A DNA stretch of 64,000 nucleotides. Origin: Mycolicibacterium neoaurum. GTDB taxonomy: Bacteria > Actinomycetota > Actinomycetes > Mycobacteriales > Mycobacteriaceae. The notes under the pieces are model-generated. The model searched no databases. It saw only the letters and a program-made list of their open reading frames with translations, and was not told the origin of the DNA. Made by a program: the position numbers and the translations under genes. This document shows positions 50,316-58,969 of the stretch, piece by piece (within the stretch, counting starts at the first letter, position 1; the number at the start of each line of letters is the position of its first letter). The DNA lies in the NCBI RefSeq assembly GCF_036946495.1, contig NZ_JAQIIX010000002.1, forward strand, positions 3,534,001 to 3,598,000, given 5' to 3'.

Positions 50316-50863
50316 TGCGCACACCCCTGATCGCCGCCGCGCTGGCCTTCGCGACGGTCGTCCCGGCCGCCGGTGCCGATGTGCTGAGCCCGCTGCTACC
50401 GCTGGTCGATGCCGCCGCGCAGCGGCTGCAGACCGCCGACCCCGTCGCTGCGTCCAAATACCTCACCGGCGGTGCGATCTCGGACCCACCGCGTGAACAG
50501 CAGGTCCTCGACGGTGTCGCTGCCGCCGCGCAGCAGCAGGGGACCGATCCCGGCTATGTGCGCGAGGTCTTCCGCGACCAGATCGACGCCTCGGTCTCGT
50601 TGCAGCACAGCCTGTTCGCGTACTGGAAGATCGACCCGGCCGCCGCGCCCGTCACCGCCCCCGACCTCGCGGACACCCGCGCGAAGATCGACACGCTGAA
50701 CCAGACCATGGTCGCCGAGATCGGGCACCGATGGCAGGAACTGCACGATCCGTCGTGTCCGGCGGAACTGGCGGCTGCAGTCGATGAGGCCGCACGCAAC
50801 CGCGGGCTGGACCCGGTGTTCCGGCGCGCGCTGGAGTACGCGACGCACGACTACTGCCGCTGA
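50315..50863 (+). CDS. Secreted chorismate mutase (AroQ gamma class)
   Basis: A 182-aa protein with a cleavable signal peptide (RTPLIAAALAFATVVPAAGA, cut near residue 21). The mature part is all-helical: SPLLPLVDAAAQRLQTADPVAASKY, VREVFRDQIDASVSLQHSLF by position about 24-100, with a C-terminal Cys pair (C149 and C181) like the disulfide of the M. tuberculosis secreted enzyme Rv1885c. It converts chorismate to prephenate, but outside the cytoplasm, where its role is unclear. Start overlaps the amidohydrolase TGA. Confidence 0.88.
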   Translation: MRTPLIAAALAFATVVPAAGADVLSPLLPLVDAAAQRLQTADPVAASKYLTGGAISDPPREQQVLDGVAAAAQQQGTDPGYVREVFRDQIDASVSLQHSLFAYWKIDPAAAPVTAPDLADTRAKIDTLNQTMVAEIGHRWQELHDPSCPAELAAAVDEAARNRGLDPVFRRALEYATHDYCR

Positions 50864-50866
50864 TGT

Positions 50867-52405
50867 TCAGCGGGCGCTGTTGATGTCGTTCTTCAGCGCC
50901 TCGGCCTCGGTGCCGAACACGGCCTGCACGTTGTTACCGACCTCGATGACGCCGGCCGCGCCGAGACTCTTCAACCGGGCCTGATCAACCTTCGACGGAT
51001 CGGCGACCTCCATCCGCAGGCGGGTGATGCAGGCGTCGACGTTGACCAGGTTGTCCCGGCCGCCGAATGCGGCGATCACCTGCTCGGCGCGCGATGCCTC
51101 AGTACCGGGATCGGAACCTGCTGCGACCGCGGTGGCGGACCCGGTGCCGGCACCGACATTGGCGGCCTCCTCGGCCACGAACTCCTCCTCGGGCTCGCGA
51201 CCCGGTGTGCGCAGATTCCACCGGGTGATGGCGAAGCGGAACAACAGGTAGTACACGACGAAGAACACCAGGCCCATGCCCACCAGCAGCGGAATGTTCT
51301 TGGCCGCCGGGGCTCCGCCGTAGAGCAGGAGATCGATCAGGCCCGCGGAGAACGAGAAGCCCAGATGGATGTCCAGGGCATAGGCGATCGCCAGCGACAG
51401 ACCGGTCAGTACCGCGTGGATGACGTACAGCGGGAACGCGACGAACATGAACGCGAACTCCAGCGGTTCGGTGACGCCGGTGAGAAACGCCGTCAGCGCC
51501 GCCGCGGACAGGATGCCGACGGCGACCTTGCGCTGCTTCTTGTCGGCGACGTGGATCATCGCCAGCGCCGCGGCTGGCAGACCGAACATCAGGATCGGGT
51601 AGAAGCCCGCCGTCAGGTGCCCGCCGGTGGGATCACCCGCGGCGAAGCGGGTGAGCTCACCGGTGACGACCCCGTTGGGGGTGTCGTAATCGCCGTAGAG
51701 GAACCAGATGTAGGAGTTCGGGATGTGGTGCAAACCCACCGGGATGAGCATCCGGTTGGCGAACCCGTAGACGAATGCACCGATGGCGCCGGATCCGCCG
51801 ATGAACTGCCCCAGACTGGTCAACCCGCTGTCGAAAAGCGGATAGAAGTAACTCATCGCGAACGCCACGAAGAGGCTGGCCAGTGACACCACGATCGGAA
51901 CGAACCGGCGGCCGCCGAAGAAGCCGAGATACGAGGGCAATTCGATGGTGTGGTACTTGTCGAACAGCCAGGCGGTCAGCAGGCCGATGACGATGCCGCC
52001 GAAGACGCTGTAATTGATCTGCGCCTGTTCACCGGCCTTGTCGAGCACACCGGCGAGGACGAACGGCGACATGGTCTCGAAGACCTTGTCCATCACCAGA
52101 TAGCCGACCACGGCTGCCAACGCGGTCGACCCGTCGGCTTTTCTGGCGAAACCGATCGCGACACCGACAGCGAACAACAACGCCAGGTTGTCGAACAGCG
52201 CGCCGCCGGCCGCGCTCATGGCCTGGAAGAACGGCCCGACCACCGGCGCCTCGATGCGGCCCAGCAGATCCGGCTGGCCCAGCCGCAACAGGATGCCCGC
52301 CGCGGGGAGCACCGCGATCGGCAGCATCAGGCTCTTGCCGAGCCGCTGAAGTTGTGCGAACCCCGGGATGCGGGGACTGTGCTGTGGTTTGGTCGACCCA
52401 CCCAT
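50867..52405 (-). CDS. PTS N-acetylglucosamine/glucose-type EIICB permease
   Basis: A 512-aa phosphotransferase permease. The EIIC part (1-400) has about ten helices and motifs MLPIAVLPAAGILLRLGQPD, PVGLHHIPNSY and LTGVTEPLEFAFMF; the EIIB domain (about 435-512) carries the phospho-acceptor Cys in NVDACITRLRMEV. ATG at 52405; the upstream frame is antisense to the EIIA gene. It is divergent from EIIA-nagB-nagA, so the sugar is most likely N-acetylglucosamine, taken up and phosphorylated to GlcNAc-6-phosphate. EI and HPr genes are not in the window. Confidence 0.9.
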   Translation of the reverse strand: MGGSTKPQHSPRIPGFAQLQRLGKSLMLPIAVLPAAGILLRLGQPDLLGRIEAPVVGPFFQAMSAAGGALFDNLALLFAVGVAIGFARKADGSTALAAVVGYLVMDKVFETMSPFVLAGVLDKAGEQAQINYSVFGGIVIGLLTAWLFDKYHTIELPSYLGFFGGRRFVPIVVSLASLFVAFAMSYFYPLFDSGLTSLGQFIGGSGAIGAFVYGFANRMLIPVGLHHIPNSYIWFLYGDYDTPNGVVTGELTRFAAGDPTGGHLTAGFYPILMFGLPAAALAMIHVADKKQRKVAVGILSAAALTAFLTGVTEPLEFAFMFVAFPLYVIHAVLTGLSLAIAYALDIHLGFSFSAGLIDLLLYGGAPAAKNIPLLVGMGLVFFVVYYLLFRFAITRWNLRTPGREPEEEFVAEEAANVGAGTGSATAVAAGSDPGTEASRAEQVIAAFGGRDNLVNVDACITRLRMEVADPSKVDQARLKSLGAAGVIEVGNNVQAVFGTEAEALKNDINSAR

Positions 52406-52474
52406 TCGCGGCAGCTTAGCCCCAAAGGGCGCAACCCAAGACCGTGTTCGGCAACGCCCGCGGTGCGCCGCTCG

Positions 52475-52480
52475 TAGTGT
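52475..52480 (+). promoter_or_regulatory. Putative -10 box of the EIIA-nagB-nagA operon
   Basis: TAGTGT ends 7 nt before the EIIA ATG; no ribosome site. The 82-nt divergent gap to the EIICB gene contains no DasR-type palindrome that I can see. Confidence 0.4.
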
Positions 52481-52487
52481 TGCAGCC

Positions 52488-52949
52488 ATGACGACAAACG
52501 TGCTGGCGCCGGTGGCGGGACGCGCCGTCGCCCTCGCCGATGTACCCGATCCGGTGTTCTCCCAAGGCATGGTCGGTGTCGGCGCCGCGATCGACCCGCC
52601 GCACGAGATCGTCGACGCCGTCGCGCCGGTGTCCGGCAAGCTGCTCAAGCTCATGCCGCACGCCTTCATCGTGCTGACGCCGGACAACGTGGGCGTGCTG
52701 GTACATCTTGGCCTGGACACCGTGGCGCTCAAGGGTGAGGGTTTCACCACGGTGCTGCAGGAGGGTGTTCAGGTCACCGCAGGCGAGGTCGTCATCACCT
52801 ACGACATCCCGTCGGTGGTGGACAAGGGGCTCAACCCGATCGTGCCCGTGGTGATCATGGACGAGCGCGAACCCGGCAATATCGCGGTGACCCCGCCGCT
52901 GGGGGCCCACCTGACCGCCGGTGCTGGACTCTTCGTGGCGAACAGCTGA
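52488..52949 (+). CDS. crr: PTS EIIA component (Crr-like)
   Basis: A 153-aa glucose-type EIIA. The phosphorylated histidine lies in VGVLVHLGLDTVALKGEGF, preceded by the AFIVLTPDN loop; the start VLAPVAGRAVALADVPDPVFSQG is the conserved N-terminal core. It relays phosphate from HPr to EIIB of the divergent permease and may also act in carbon signalling. ATG at 52488, leaderless-looking. Its TGA overlaps the nagB ATG by 1 nt. Confidence 0.93.
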   Translation: MTTNVLAPVAGRAVALADVPDPVFSQGMVGVGAAIDPPHEIVDAVAPVSGKLLKLMPHAFIVLTPDNVGVLVHLGLDTVALKGEGFTTVLQEGVQVTAGEVVITYDIPSVVDKGLNPIVPVVIMDEREPGNIAVTPPLGAHLTAGAGLFVANS

Positions 52950-53734
52950 TGGAGGTCGTCATCCTGCCCGACGCCGCCGCGATCGGCAGCGTCGCCGCGG
53001 ACGCCATCGGTGCGCTGCTGGATCGCACACCCGATGCCGTGTTCGGGTTGGCCACCGGGTCCTCGCCGCTGTCCATCTATGACGAACTGGCCACCCGCCA
53101 TGCCGCGGGCGGGCTGTCGTTCCAGCAGGTCCGCGGGTTCACCCTCGATGAATACGTCGGTCTACCCGCCGACCACCCCGAGCGCTACCGCAATGTCATC
53201 GACACCGTTTTCGTCGACCGGGTGGACTTCGCCGATGGTGCCGTGCAGGGGCCCGACGGCCTAGCCGAGGACATCCCGGCGGCCTGCGCGGCGTACGAGG
53301 CGGCCATCGCCGCCGCAGGGGGAGTGGACCTGCAGATCCTCGGGATCGGCACCGACGGGCACATCGGGTTCAACGAACCCGGCTCCTCACTGGCCTCGCG
53401 CACCCGGATCAAGACGCTGACCGAACAGACCCGCCGCGACAACGCCCGCTTCTTCGGCGACGATATCGACGCCGTGCCCACCCACTGCCTGACCCAGGGG
53501 CTGGGCACCATCCTCGAGGCCCGGCACATCGTGCTGGTGGCCATCGGGCGCAGCAAGGCCGAGGCCGTGCACCACCTGGTGGAGGGGGCGGTCAGCGCGA
53601 TGTGGCCGGCCACCGTCCTGCAGCACCATCCGCACGTGACGGTGCTGCTCGACGATGGCGCAGCCCGCCGTCTGCAGCTCGCCGAGTACTACCGCGAGAC
53701 CTATCGATCCAAGCCCGACTGGCAGGGCATCTGA
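52949..53734 (+). CDS. nagB: Glucosamine-6-phosphate deaminase
   Basis: A 261-aa enzyme converting glucosamine-6-phosphate to fructose-6-phosphate and ammonia. Motifs are FGLATGSSPLSIY (phosphate loop), FTLDEYVGL with the catalytic Asp, and LGIGTDGHIGFNEPGSS. It lies between EIIA and nagA, completing the route from imported GlcNAc-6-phosphate to glycolysis. Start overlaps the EIIA stop; the stop abuts the nagA GTG. Confidence 0.95.
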   Translation: MEVVILPDAAAIGSVAADAIGALLDRTPDAVFGLATGSSPLSIYDELATRHAAGGLSFQQVRGFTLDEYVGLPADHPERYRNVIDTVFVDRVDFADGAVQGPDGLAEDIPAACAAYEAAIAAAGGVDLQILGIGTDGHIGFNEPGSSLASRTRIKTLTEQTRRDNARFFGDDIDAVPTHCLTQGLGTILEARHIVLVAIGRSKAEAVHHLVEGAVSAMWPATVLQHHPHVTVLLDDGAARRLQLAEYYRETYRSKPDWQGI

Positions 53735-54889
53735 GTGCTGCTGGTCGCCGATACCCTGCTGACGGGTGCGCAACTGCTGCGCCCGGGGTGGATCGACATC
53801 GCCGGGGAGACGGTGCGTGCCACGGGATCCGGTGCTCCGCCCGGCCCGCCCGACCGAGTGTTGGGTGCGGTCACCGTGGTGCCGGGATTCGTCGACACCC
53901 ACGTCCATGGCGGGGCCGGCGCCAACTTCACCGCAGGCAGTACCGAGCAGACGGCCGCGGCGGTCGATCTGCACCGCAGGCACGGCAGCACCAGGATCGT
54001 CGCCTCGCTGGTCACCGCGGCACCCGATGAGCTGCTGCGCCAGGTCGGCGCGCTGGCCGGCGATGTGCGGGCCGGGTTGCTCGACGGTATCCACCTGGAA
54101 GGTCCGTGGCTTTCCGAGTTGCGTTGTGGTGCACACGAACCCGCTTTGATGCGTGATCCGGACCGCGACGAGGTGGCCCGCGTGCTCGACGCAGGCGCGG
54201 GCTGTATCCGGATGGTGACGCTGGCCCCGGAACGCCACGGAGCGCTCGCCGCGGTCGCTCAACTCCGGTCGGCGGGCGTCGTGGTCGCCGTGGGTCACAC
54301 CGAGGCGACCTACGCGCAGACCCGCGCGGCCATCGACGCCGGCGCACGAGTCGGCACCCATCTGTTCAACGCGATGCGGCCCATCGACCGCCGGGAACCC
54401 GGCCCGATCATCGCGCTGCTGGAGGATGACCGGGTCACCGTCGAGGTCATCACCGACGGGGTGCACGTCGACCCGGCGATCTACCGGCACATCACGCGAA
54501 GCGCTGGGCCGCAACGGGTATCGCTGATCACCGATGCGATGGCCGCCACCGGGATGGCCGACGGCTGGTACGAGCTGGGTCCGCTGGGGGTGCAGGTGCG
54601 CGACGGGGTTGCCCGGGTCGCAGGCACCGAGACGATCGCCGGCAGCACGGCGACGATGGACCGGGTGTTCCGGTTCGCGGTGGCCCACAGCGGGTTGGCC
54701 CGCGATGCGGCGTTGTGCGCGGCGGTGGCCCAGGCCTCGGTGAATCCGGCCCGCGCACTTGGTCTGCCCGACGCGCGGCTGGTGGCCGGAGCGGCGGCGG
54801 ATCTGGTGGTGCTCGACGCTGACCTCGCGGTGACCGGGGTGCTGCGCCGCGGTGGCTGGGTGCTCGACCCGGCGGGTGGGGATGCATGA
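53735..54889 (+). CDS. nagA: N-acetylglucosamine-6-phosphate deacetylase
   Basis: A 384-aa zinc amidohydrolase that removes acetate from GlcNAc-6-phosphate. Metal ligands and substrate residues are visible: GFVDTHVHGGAG (about 46-57), DGIHLEGPWL, VAVGHTEATY, THLFNAMRP and ITDGVHVD, with the catalytic Asp in SLITDAMAATG. GTG start directly after the nagB TGA. Last gene of the GlcNAc operon; the next gene follows after 7 nt but belongs to an unrelated family. Confidence 0.95.
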   Translation: MLLVADTLLTGAQLLRPGWIDIAGETVRATGSGAPPGPPDRVLGAVTVVPGFVDTHVHGGAGANFTAGSTEQTAAAVDLHRRHGSTRIVASLVTAAPDELLRQVGALAGDVRAGLLDGIHLEGPWLSELRCGAHEPALMRDPDRDEVARVLDAGAGCIRMVTLAPERHGALAAVAQLRSAGVVVAVGHTEATYAQTRAAIDAGARVGTHLFNAMRPIDRREPGPIIALLEDDRVTVEVITDGVHVDPAIYRHITRSAGPQRVSLITDAMAATGMADGWYELGPLGVQVRDGVARVAGTETIAGSTATMDRVFRFAVAHSGLARDAALCAAVAQASVNPARALGLPDARLVAGAAADLVVLDADLAVTGVLRRGGWVLDPAGGDA

Positions 54890-54896
54890 TGGGGGC

Positions 54897-55292
54897 ATGC
54901 CCGAACACCCCGAATTGAATGTGCTGGGCGGCCCGCTGGAACCATGCGGCAGCGATCCGGTGACCGGTTTTTACCGCGACGGCTGTTGTTCCAGCGGTCC
55001 GGAGGACGCGGGAATGCACACCATTTGCGCCGTGGTGACCGCCGAATTCCTGGAACACCAGCGGTCCATCGGCAATGACCTGAGCACACCCATGCCGCAG
55101 TATCGCTTTCCCGGTCTGGTGCCCGGAGATCGCTGGTGCGTCACGGCGGTCAACTGGTTGCGCGCCTACCAGGACGGATTCGCCGCACCGGTGGTGATGG
55201 CGTGCACCCATGAGCGCACGCTGAGCATCGTGCCGATCGAGGTGCTCGCCGAGCATGCCGTCGATGTGCCGGACGATGCCAGCGATCTCTAG
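54897..55292 (+). CDS. DUF2237-family protein
   Basis: A 131-aa protein of the DUF2237 family: NVLGGPLEPCGSDPVTGFYRDGCC near the start (in pieces), then CAVVTAEFLEHQRSIGNDLSTP, GLVPGDRWCVTAVNWLRAYQ and a C-terminal CTHERTLSIVPIEVLAEHAVD. Several conserved Cys and Asp residues suggest a ligand or metal site, but no function is known to me. ATG at 54897 follows GGGGG. It probably rides on the nag transcript. Its last 4 nt overlap the end of the convergent patatin gene. Confidence 0.85.
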   Translation: MPEHPELNVLGGPLEPCGSDPVTGFYRDGCCSSGPEDAGMHTICAVVTAEFLEHQRSIGNDLSTPMPQYRFPGLVPGDRWCVTAVNWLRAYQDGFAAPVVMACTHERTLSIVPIEVLAEHAVDVPDDASDL

Positions 55293-56962
55293 GTGAGGTA
55301 GCGGTCCCGCCAGCGTTCGAACCGGTTGCGCGGACGCTGGGCCTCCGACAGCACGGTGCTCATCGGCGTCGCGGTGTCCTTGGCGGCGCGCGAACGTTCC
55401 GGCTCGGGTACGTCCTCCCACCAGATCGGCTGCAGCAGTGCGGAAGTGATGGGAATGGCCTTGTCCACCCGCTTGTGCCCCCACCCGCAGGCCCGGTCGA
55501 TCGAGGCCGTCGACGGCGCCAGGTTCAGCGGCGACAGGGTCGGGGCGAACCGGACGATGTGATCGGAGTACGGCAGGTTGCGCACCATCTGCAGCTGGAT
55601 CGCCTGCGCGATCGGCGCGAGCCACAGGTGCCGCGGATCCCATTGCGGATGGAAACTGTCGAAGGCGAGATAACAGGCATTGCGGGTGCCGAGCCGACCG
55701 TCGCGGATGCGTTTCCATGCCAACTCCACCGGCACATTGCTTGCGGTGCCACCGTCGACGATCGCGCCGACGTCATGGGCGGCCAACATCTCGTCGAGGA
55801 TCGGCACCATCGCCGGATCCCGCGTTTCATGGTGCAGCACACCGGGGATGGCCGAGGAGAACGATGCGGCATCGACGACGTTGAGTTCGCGGGTCAGCGC
55901 GTCACCGCCCACCACGATCGCCTTGACCACTCGGGAGTCGATGAACGCGGCCGCCTGCCACATCCGGGCCGCCACCTCCGGGCCCATGCCGATGGGCAGG
56001 AACGGCAGTGTGCGCATCCGCAATACCGCGAGCTCTTGATGGCGGAACTTGGCGGGCAGCGCCGCGAACGGCTGCCTGCGCACCCCGGCCACCACCGCCT
56101 CGTAGGGGATGCCCAGATCGGACATCCGCATCTGCTCGCCGTCCTCGCGGGTGAACAACCCGTGCGCGAACTCGTCGAAACGCAGGGCGAACATGCCGGT
56201 GAGGCCGTGCCGCCTGCGCAGTTCCTCGGAGCCGAGGATGGCGCGGTAGGACACCGTTTTGGCCCAGGCCACGTACTCGTCGATCGGCACGGGTAGCGAC
56301 CTGGCCATCACCGCACCGATGATCGACCCGATCGACGAACCGATCATGTAATCGGGGACCTGACCGGCCTCCAGTAGCCGCCGCATCCCGCCGATGTAGA
56401 CGAAACCCGCGCCGCCACCGCCGCCGAGGACCGTCACCAACTTCTTGTGCCCGATCTCGGCGTCGAGTTCGCGTTGGGAGAACCGGGCGCCGTGGCGTTC
56501 GGTGAGCCCGCTGCGCTGCTCGTCCTGGTCATCGGACAGGGCGTCGAGAATGTGGCGGGCATCGGTCAGCGCGCGGGTGGCGTCTCGGTCCTCGCGCAGT
56601 GGACCGTGCAGGGTGTTGGCCACCCTGGCGCGCCAGTTCGCCAGCTCGGCGGCCACCGAGACATCCCCGCGCCCCCGGGTGCCGCCCGGGCCCGCCGCGC
56701 CGGGCTCGAAATCGGACAATTTCGCGAAGTTCAGCAGGTAGCGCAACCGGCGCAGCTGCTCATCGCTCAGGATCCCGGGGGTGGCCAGGTGCAGCCGCAC
56801 CAGCCGGTTCTCCATCTTCTGCAACACCAGCGCCGGGTCATCGGTGGGCAGATCGGCGTCCTGGGCCTCGACGTTCTCCAGTTCCTCGGCCGAGTCGGCG
56901 ATGGCCTCAGCGACGGGAGCCGGTTCCGGGCCACGCCGGTCGAGGAACGGTATCTGCACCAC
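55289..56962 (-). CDS. Patatin-like phospholipase
   Basis: A 557-aa patatin-domain lipid hydrolase. A charged N-terminal region (1-170) precedes the patatin core: oxyanion loop LGGGGGAGFVYIGG (179-192), nucleophile elbow GSSIG (208-212) and the catalytic Asp in VDGGTASN (about 403). The N-terminal region and the long C-terminal part (about 430-557) are typical of the larger mycobacterial patatins. Probably a cytosolic or membrane-associated phospholipase or acyl hydrolase; substrate unknown. ATG at 56962. Confidence 0.87.
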   Translation of the reverse strand: MVQIPFLDRRGPEPAPVAEAIADSAEELENVEAQDADLPTDDPALVLQKMENRLVRLHLATPGILSDEQLRRLRYLLNFAKLSDFEPGAAGPGGTRGRGDVSVAAELANWRARVANTLHGPLREDRDATRALTDARHILDALSDDQDEQRSGLTERHGARFSQRELDAEIGHKKLVTVLGGGGGAGFVYIGGMRRLLEAGQVPDYMIGSSIGSIIGAVMARSLPVPIDEYVAWAKTVSYRAILGSEELRRRHGLTGMFALRFDEFAHGLFTREDGEQMRMSDLGIPYEAVVAGVRRQPFAALPAKFRHQELAVLRMRTLPFLPIGMGPEVAARMWQAAAFIDSRVVKAIVVGGDALTRELNVVDAASFSSAIPGVLHHETRDPAMVPILDEMLAAHDVGAIVDGGTASNVPVELAWKRIRDGRLGTRNACYLAFDSFHPQWDPRHLWLAPIAQAIQLQMVRNLPYSDHIVRFAPTLSPLNLAPSTASIDRACGWGHKRVDKAIPITSALLQPIWWEDVPEPERSRAAKDTATPMSTVLSEAQRPRNRFERWRDRYLT

Positions 56963-57138
56963 GTGACTCTAGGCCGAACCGTCGCGTGAACCGACGTAGG
57001 CGAGCAGGGCCGCGTCGCGATCCTCCCACCTGCGCAGCTCTTCGACGTGGTCACGGATCACATCCCTACCATCCCAGGTCGTCGCCAAGCCATGTAGCCG
57101 ACCCCGGATCGGCGCTGTTGGGTAGGCTCGTGCGTCAA

Positions 57139-57768
57139 ATGATCGAGACTGACGAGCCGCTGCCGATTCTGCCGCGCGAGCTGACCGACATCCCCGAGGA
57201 CGTCCGCCTGGTCGGACCTCCGCTGACGCCCACCGTCGCACCGCCTTACGGCGTGCGTCTTGTCGATCCCGACGCCGACGCCGAGTTGATCTCGCGGTGG
57301 ATGAACCTGCCGCATCTGGCCGAGGCCTGGGAATACGCCTGGCCACCGGAGCGCTGGCGGGGCTACCTCAAGGCCCAGCTGGCCGGCACATTCTCCCGTC
57401 CGTTTCTGGCCAGCCGCAAGGGTGAGGACATCGGCTACGTCGAGATATACCGGGCGGCAAAGGATTCCATCGCCACCCGGTACGCGGCCGACCCCCACGA
57501 CCTCGGGGTGCACGCAGCGATCGCCGACACCCGACTGGTCAACCGCGGTATCGCGCCGTTGATCCTGCCCAAGCTGATGGCCGATATCTTCGCTCAGGAA
57601 CCGCAGTGCCGACGGGTGATGTTCGACCCCGACCATCGCAATACCGGAGCCCGTCGACTGGTCGAGTACGTGGGCAGCACGTTCCTCGGTGAACACCAGA
57701 TGTCGAACCGCAAGATGGCCCTGTACGTGTTCCCCCGCACGCTGGCAGATATCCCGGAACTGCGCTGA
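57139..57768 (+). CDS. mbtK: Mycobactin lysine N-acyltransferase MbtK
   Basis: A 209-aa GNAT-fold acyltransferase of the IucB/RhbD type. Landmarks are WMNLPHLAEAWEYAWPPERWRGYL, YVEIYRAAKD, DLGVHAAIADTRLVNRGI and RVMFDPDHRNTGARRLVEYVGS (each in pieces), very like M. tuberculosis Rv1347c as remembered. It moves the long acyl chain from MbtL onto the central lysine of mycobactin. Start is ATG 57139 or GTG 57130. It converges with mbtN (16-nt gap) rather than being in its operon. TTGGGTAGGCT just upstream resembles half of an IdeR box. Confidence 0.9.
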   Translation: MIETDEPLPILPRELTDIPEDVRLVGPPLTPTVAPPYGVRLVDPDADAELISRWMNLPHLAEAWEYAWPPERWRGYLKAQLAGTFSRPFLASRKGEDIGYVEIYRAAKDSIATRYAADPHDLGVHAAIADTRLVNRGIAPLILPKLMADIFAQEPQCRRVMFDPDHRNTGARRLVEYVGSTFLGEHQMSNRKMALYVFPRTLADIPELR

Positions 57769-57784
57769 CCGCTGTGCTTTTCGG

Positions 57785-58969
57785 TCAGCCGGCCGAGGCG
57801 TTCATCATCTCGGTGTAGCCGTCGTGATCCGGTTTCATCGCGGCGGCCACCAGTTCCCAGAGCACCTCGTCGGTTCCGCCGCCGACACGAGCCAGCTTCA
57901 TATCGCGCCACCACCGACCCAGCGGTGTCTCGTCGACCAGGTATCCGGTGCCGCCGAAGATGTGCATGCATTCGGAGACCACCTCTTCGCCGAGGCGGGC
58001 CGCGCACACCTTCATCGCGGCCGCGGTGCGCAGGTCCAGCTTGCCGCCGGCGGCGATACCGTTCAACGCGTGCCGCAGCATGTCGACCCGGGCCTGCAGG
58101 TCGGCCACCCGCATCCGCAGTGCCTGATGCTCGTAGAGGGTGTGCCCGAACTGACGACGACTCATCATGCGCGCCAGCGTGATTCCCAGCAGGCGTTGGC
58201 AACTGCCGGCGATCTGCCCGGCCACCGACATGCGTTCATGCGCCAGACCCCAGGAGATGGCGGCCAGTCCGGTGCCCGCGCGGGCGATCAGCGCATCGGC
58301 GGGCACCCAGGTGTCGATGTGCACCGCGGCGGTGTCCAGCGGCCCGGCGCCGACTTTCTTGTACGGCCGCTGGACCTGGACTCCCGGATCGCGTAGCGGG
58401 ACCGCGATCACCACGACATTGCCGTGCCTGCTGTCGGGATCGTTGTCGACATTGCGCGCCACCGTCATGACGTAATCGGCGATGGGGGACAGCGAGACGA
58501 ACTTCTTGATACCGGTCACCTGGAAGCCATCTCCCACAGATCGCACGGTCGTGCCGACGATCTGCAGGTCCGAGCCGCCCGATTCCTCGGAGGCGCCGAC
58601 GCACAGCACCACCTCACCGCGGATGGCCCGTTCGCAGATCGACTTCAGGTGCGGAGTGCGGCCGAATCGCCGCAGCAGTGCGATGGCCGAATCGTGCAGG
58701 CTGACCCCGACCGCGATGCCGGCGGACCCCAGCTTGCCGAGCTGCAATGCCAGCGCGATCACCTTGGCCACGTCGGGCTGCTGGTCGGTTCCCCACTTGG
58801 CCTCGAAAACACCTTCGTGGCCCAGATATTCGATGAGCTCCCTGGGAAAGGTGTCGGTGCGCTCGGCCTCGGCGGTCCAGTGTCGGACCCGATCGTCGAA
58901 CACCCTGTCCAGCAGGCTTTCGAACTCGGCCAGCGTCGTGGCCGCCGGTGAATCGTCGACCATGGTCAT
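57785..58969 (-). CDS. mbtN: Mycobactin acyl-ACP dehydrogenase MbtN (FadE14)
   Basis: A 394-aa acyl-CoA-dehydrogenase-fold flavoprotein. It has LCVGASEESGGSDLQ (flavin/acyl segment), ITLARMMSRRQFGHTLYEHQALR and the C-terminal HIFGGTGYLVDETPLGRWWRD, and EVL-type catalytic region near TDEVLWELV. MbtN puts the double bond into the MbtL-bound acyl chain before transfer. ATG at 58969 overlaps the mbtM stop by 4 nt, so mbtL-mbtM-mbtN is one coupled operon behind the iron box. Confidence 0.92.
   Translation of the reverse strand: MTMVDDSPAATTLAEFESLLDRVFDDRVRHWTAEAERTDTFPRELIEYLGHEGVFEAKWGTDQQPDVAKVIALALQLGKLGSAGIAVGVSLHDSAIALLRRFGRTPHLKSICERAIRGEVVLCVGASEESGGSDLQIVGTTVRSVGDGFQVTGIKKFVSLSPIADYVMTVARNVDNDPDSRHGNVVVIAVPLRDPGVQVQRPYKKVGAGPLDTAAVHIDTWVPADALIARAGTGLAAISWGLAHERMSVAGQIAGSCQRLLGITLARMMSRRQFGHTLYEHQALRMRVADLQARVDMLRHALNGIAAGGKLDLRTAAAMKVCAARLGEEVVSECMHIFGGTGYLVDETPLGRWWRDMKLARVGGGTDEVLWELVAAAMKPDHDGYTEMMNASAG

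Noticed and set aside
57117..57135. Second IdeR box before mbtK
   Set aside because: Only the left half (GGTAGGCT) resembles the consensus; the right half does not pair, so it is not listed as a feature.
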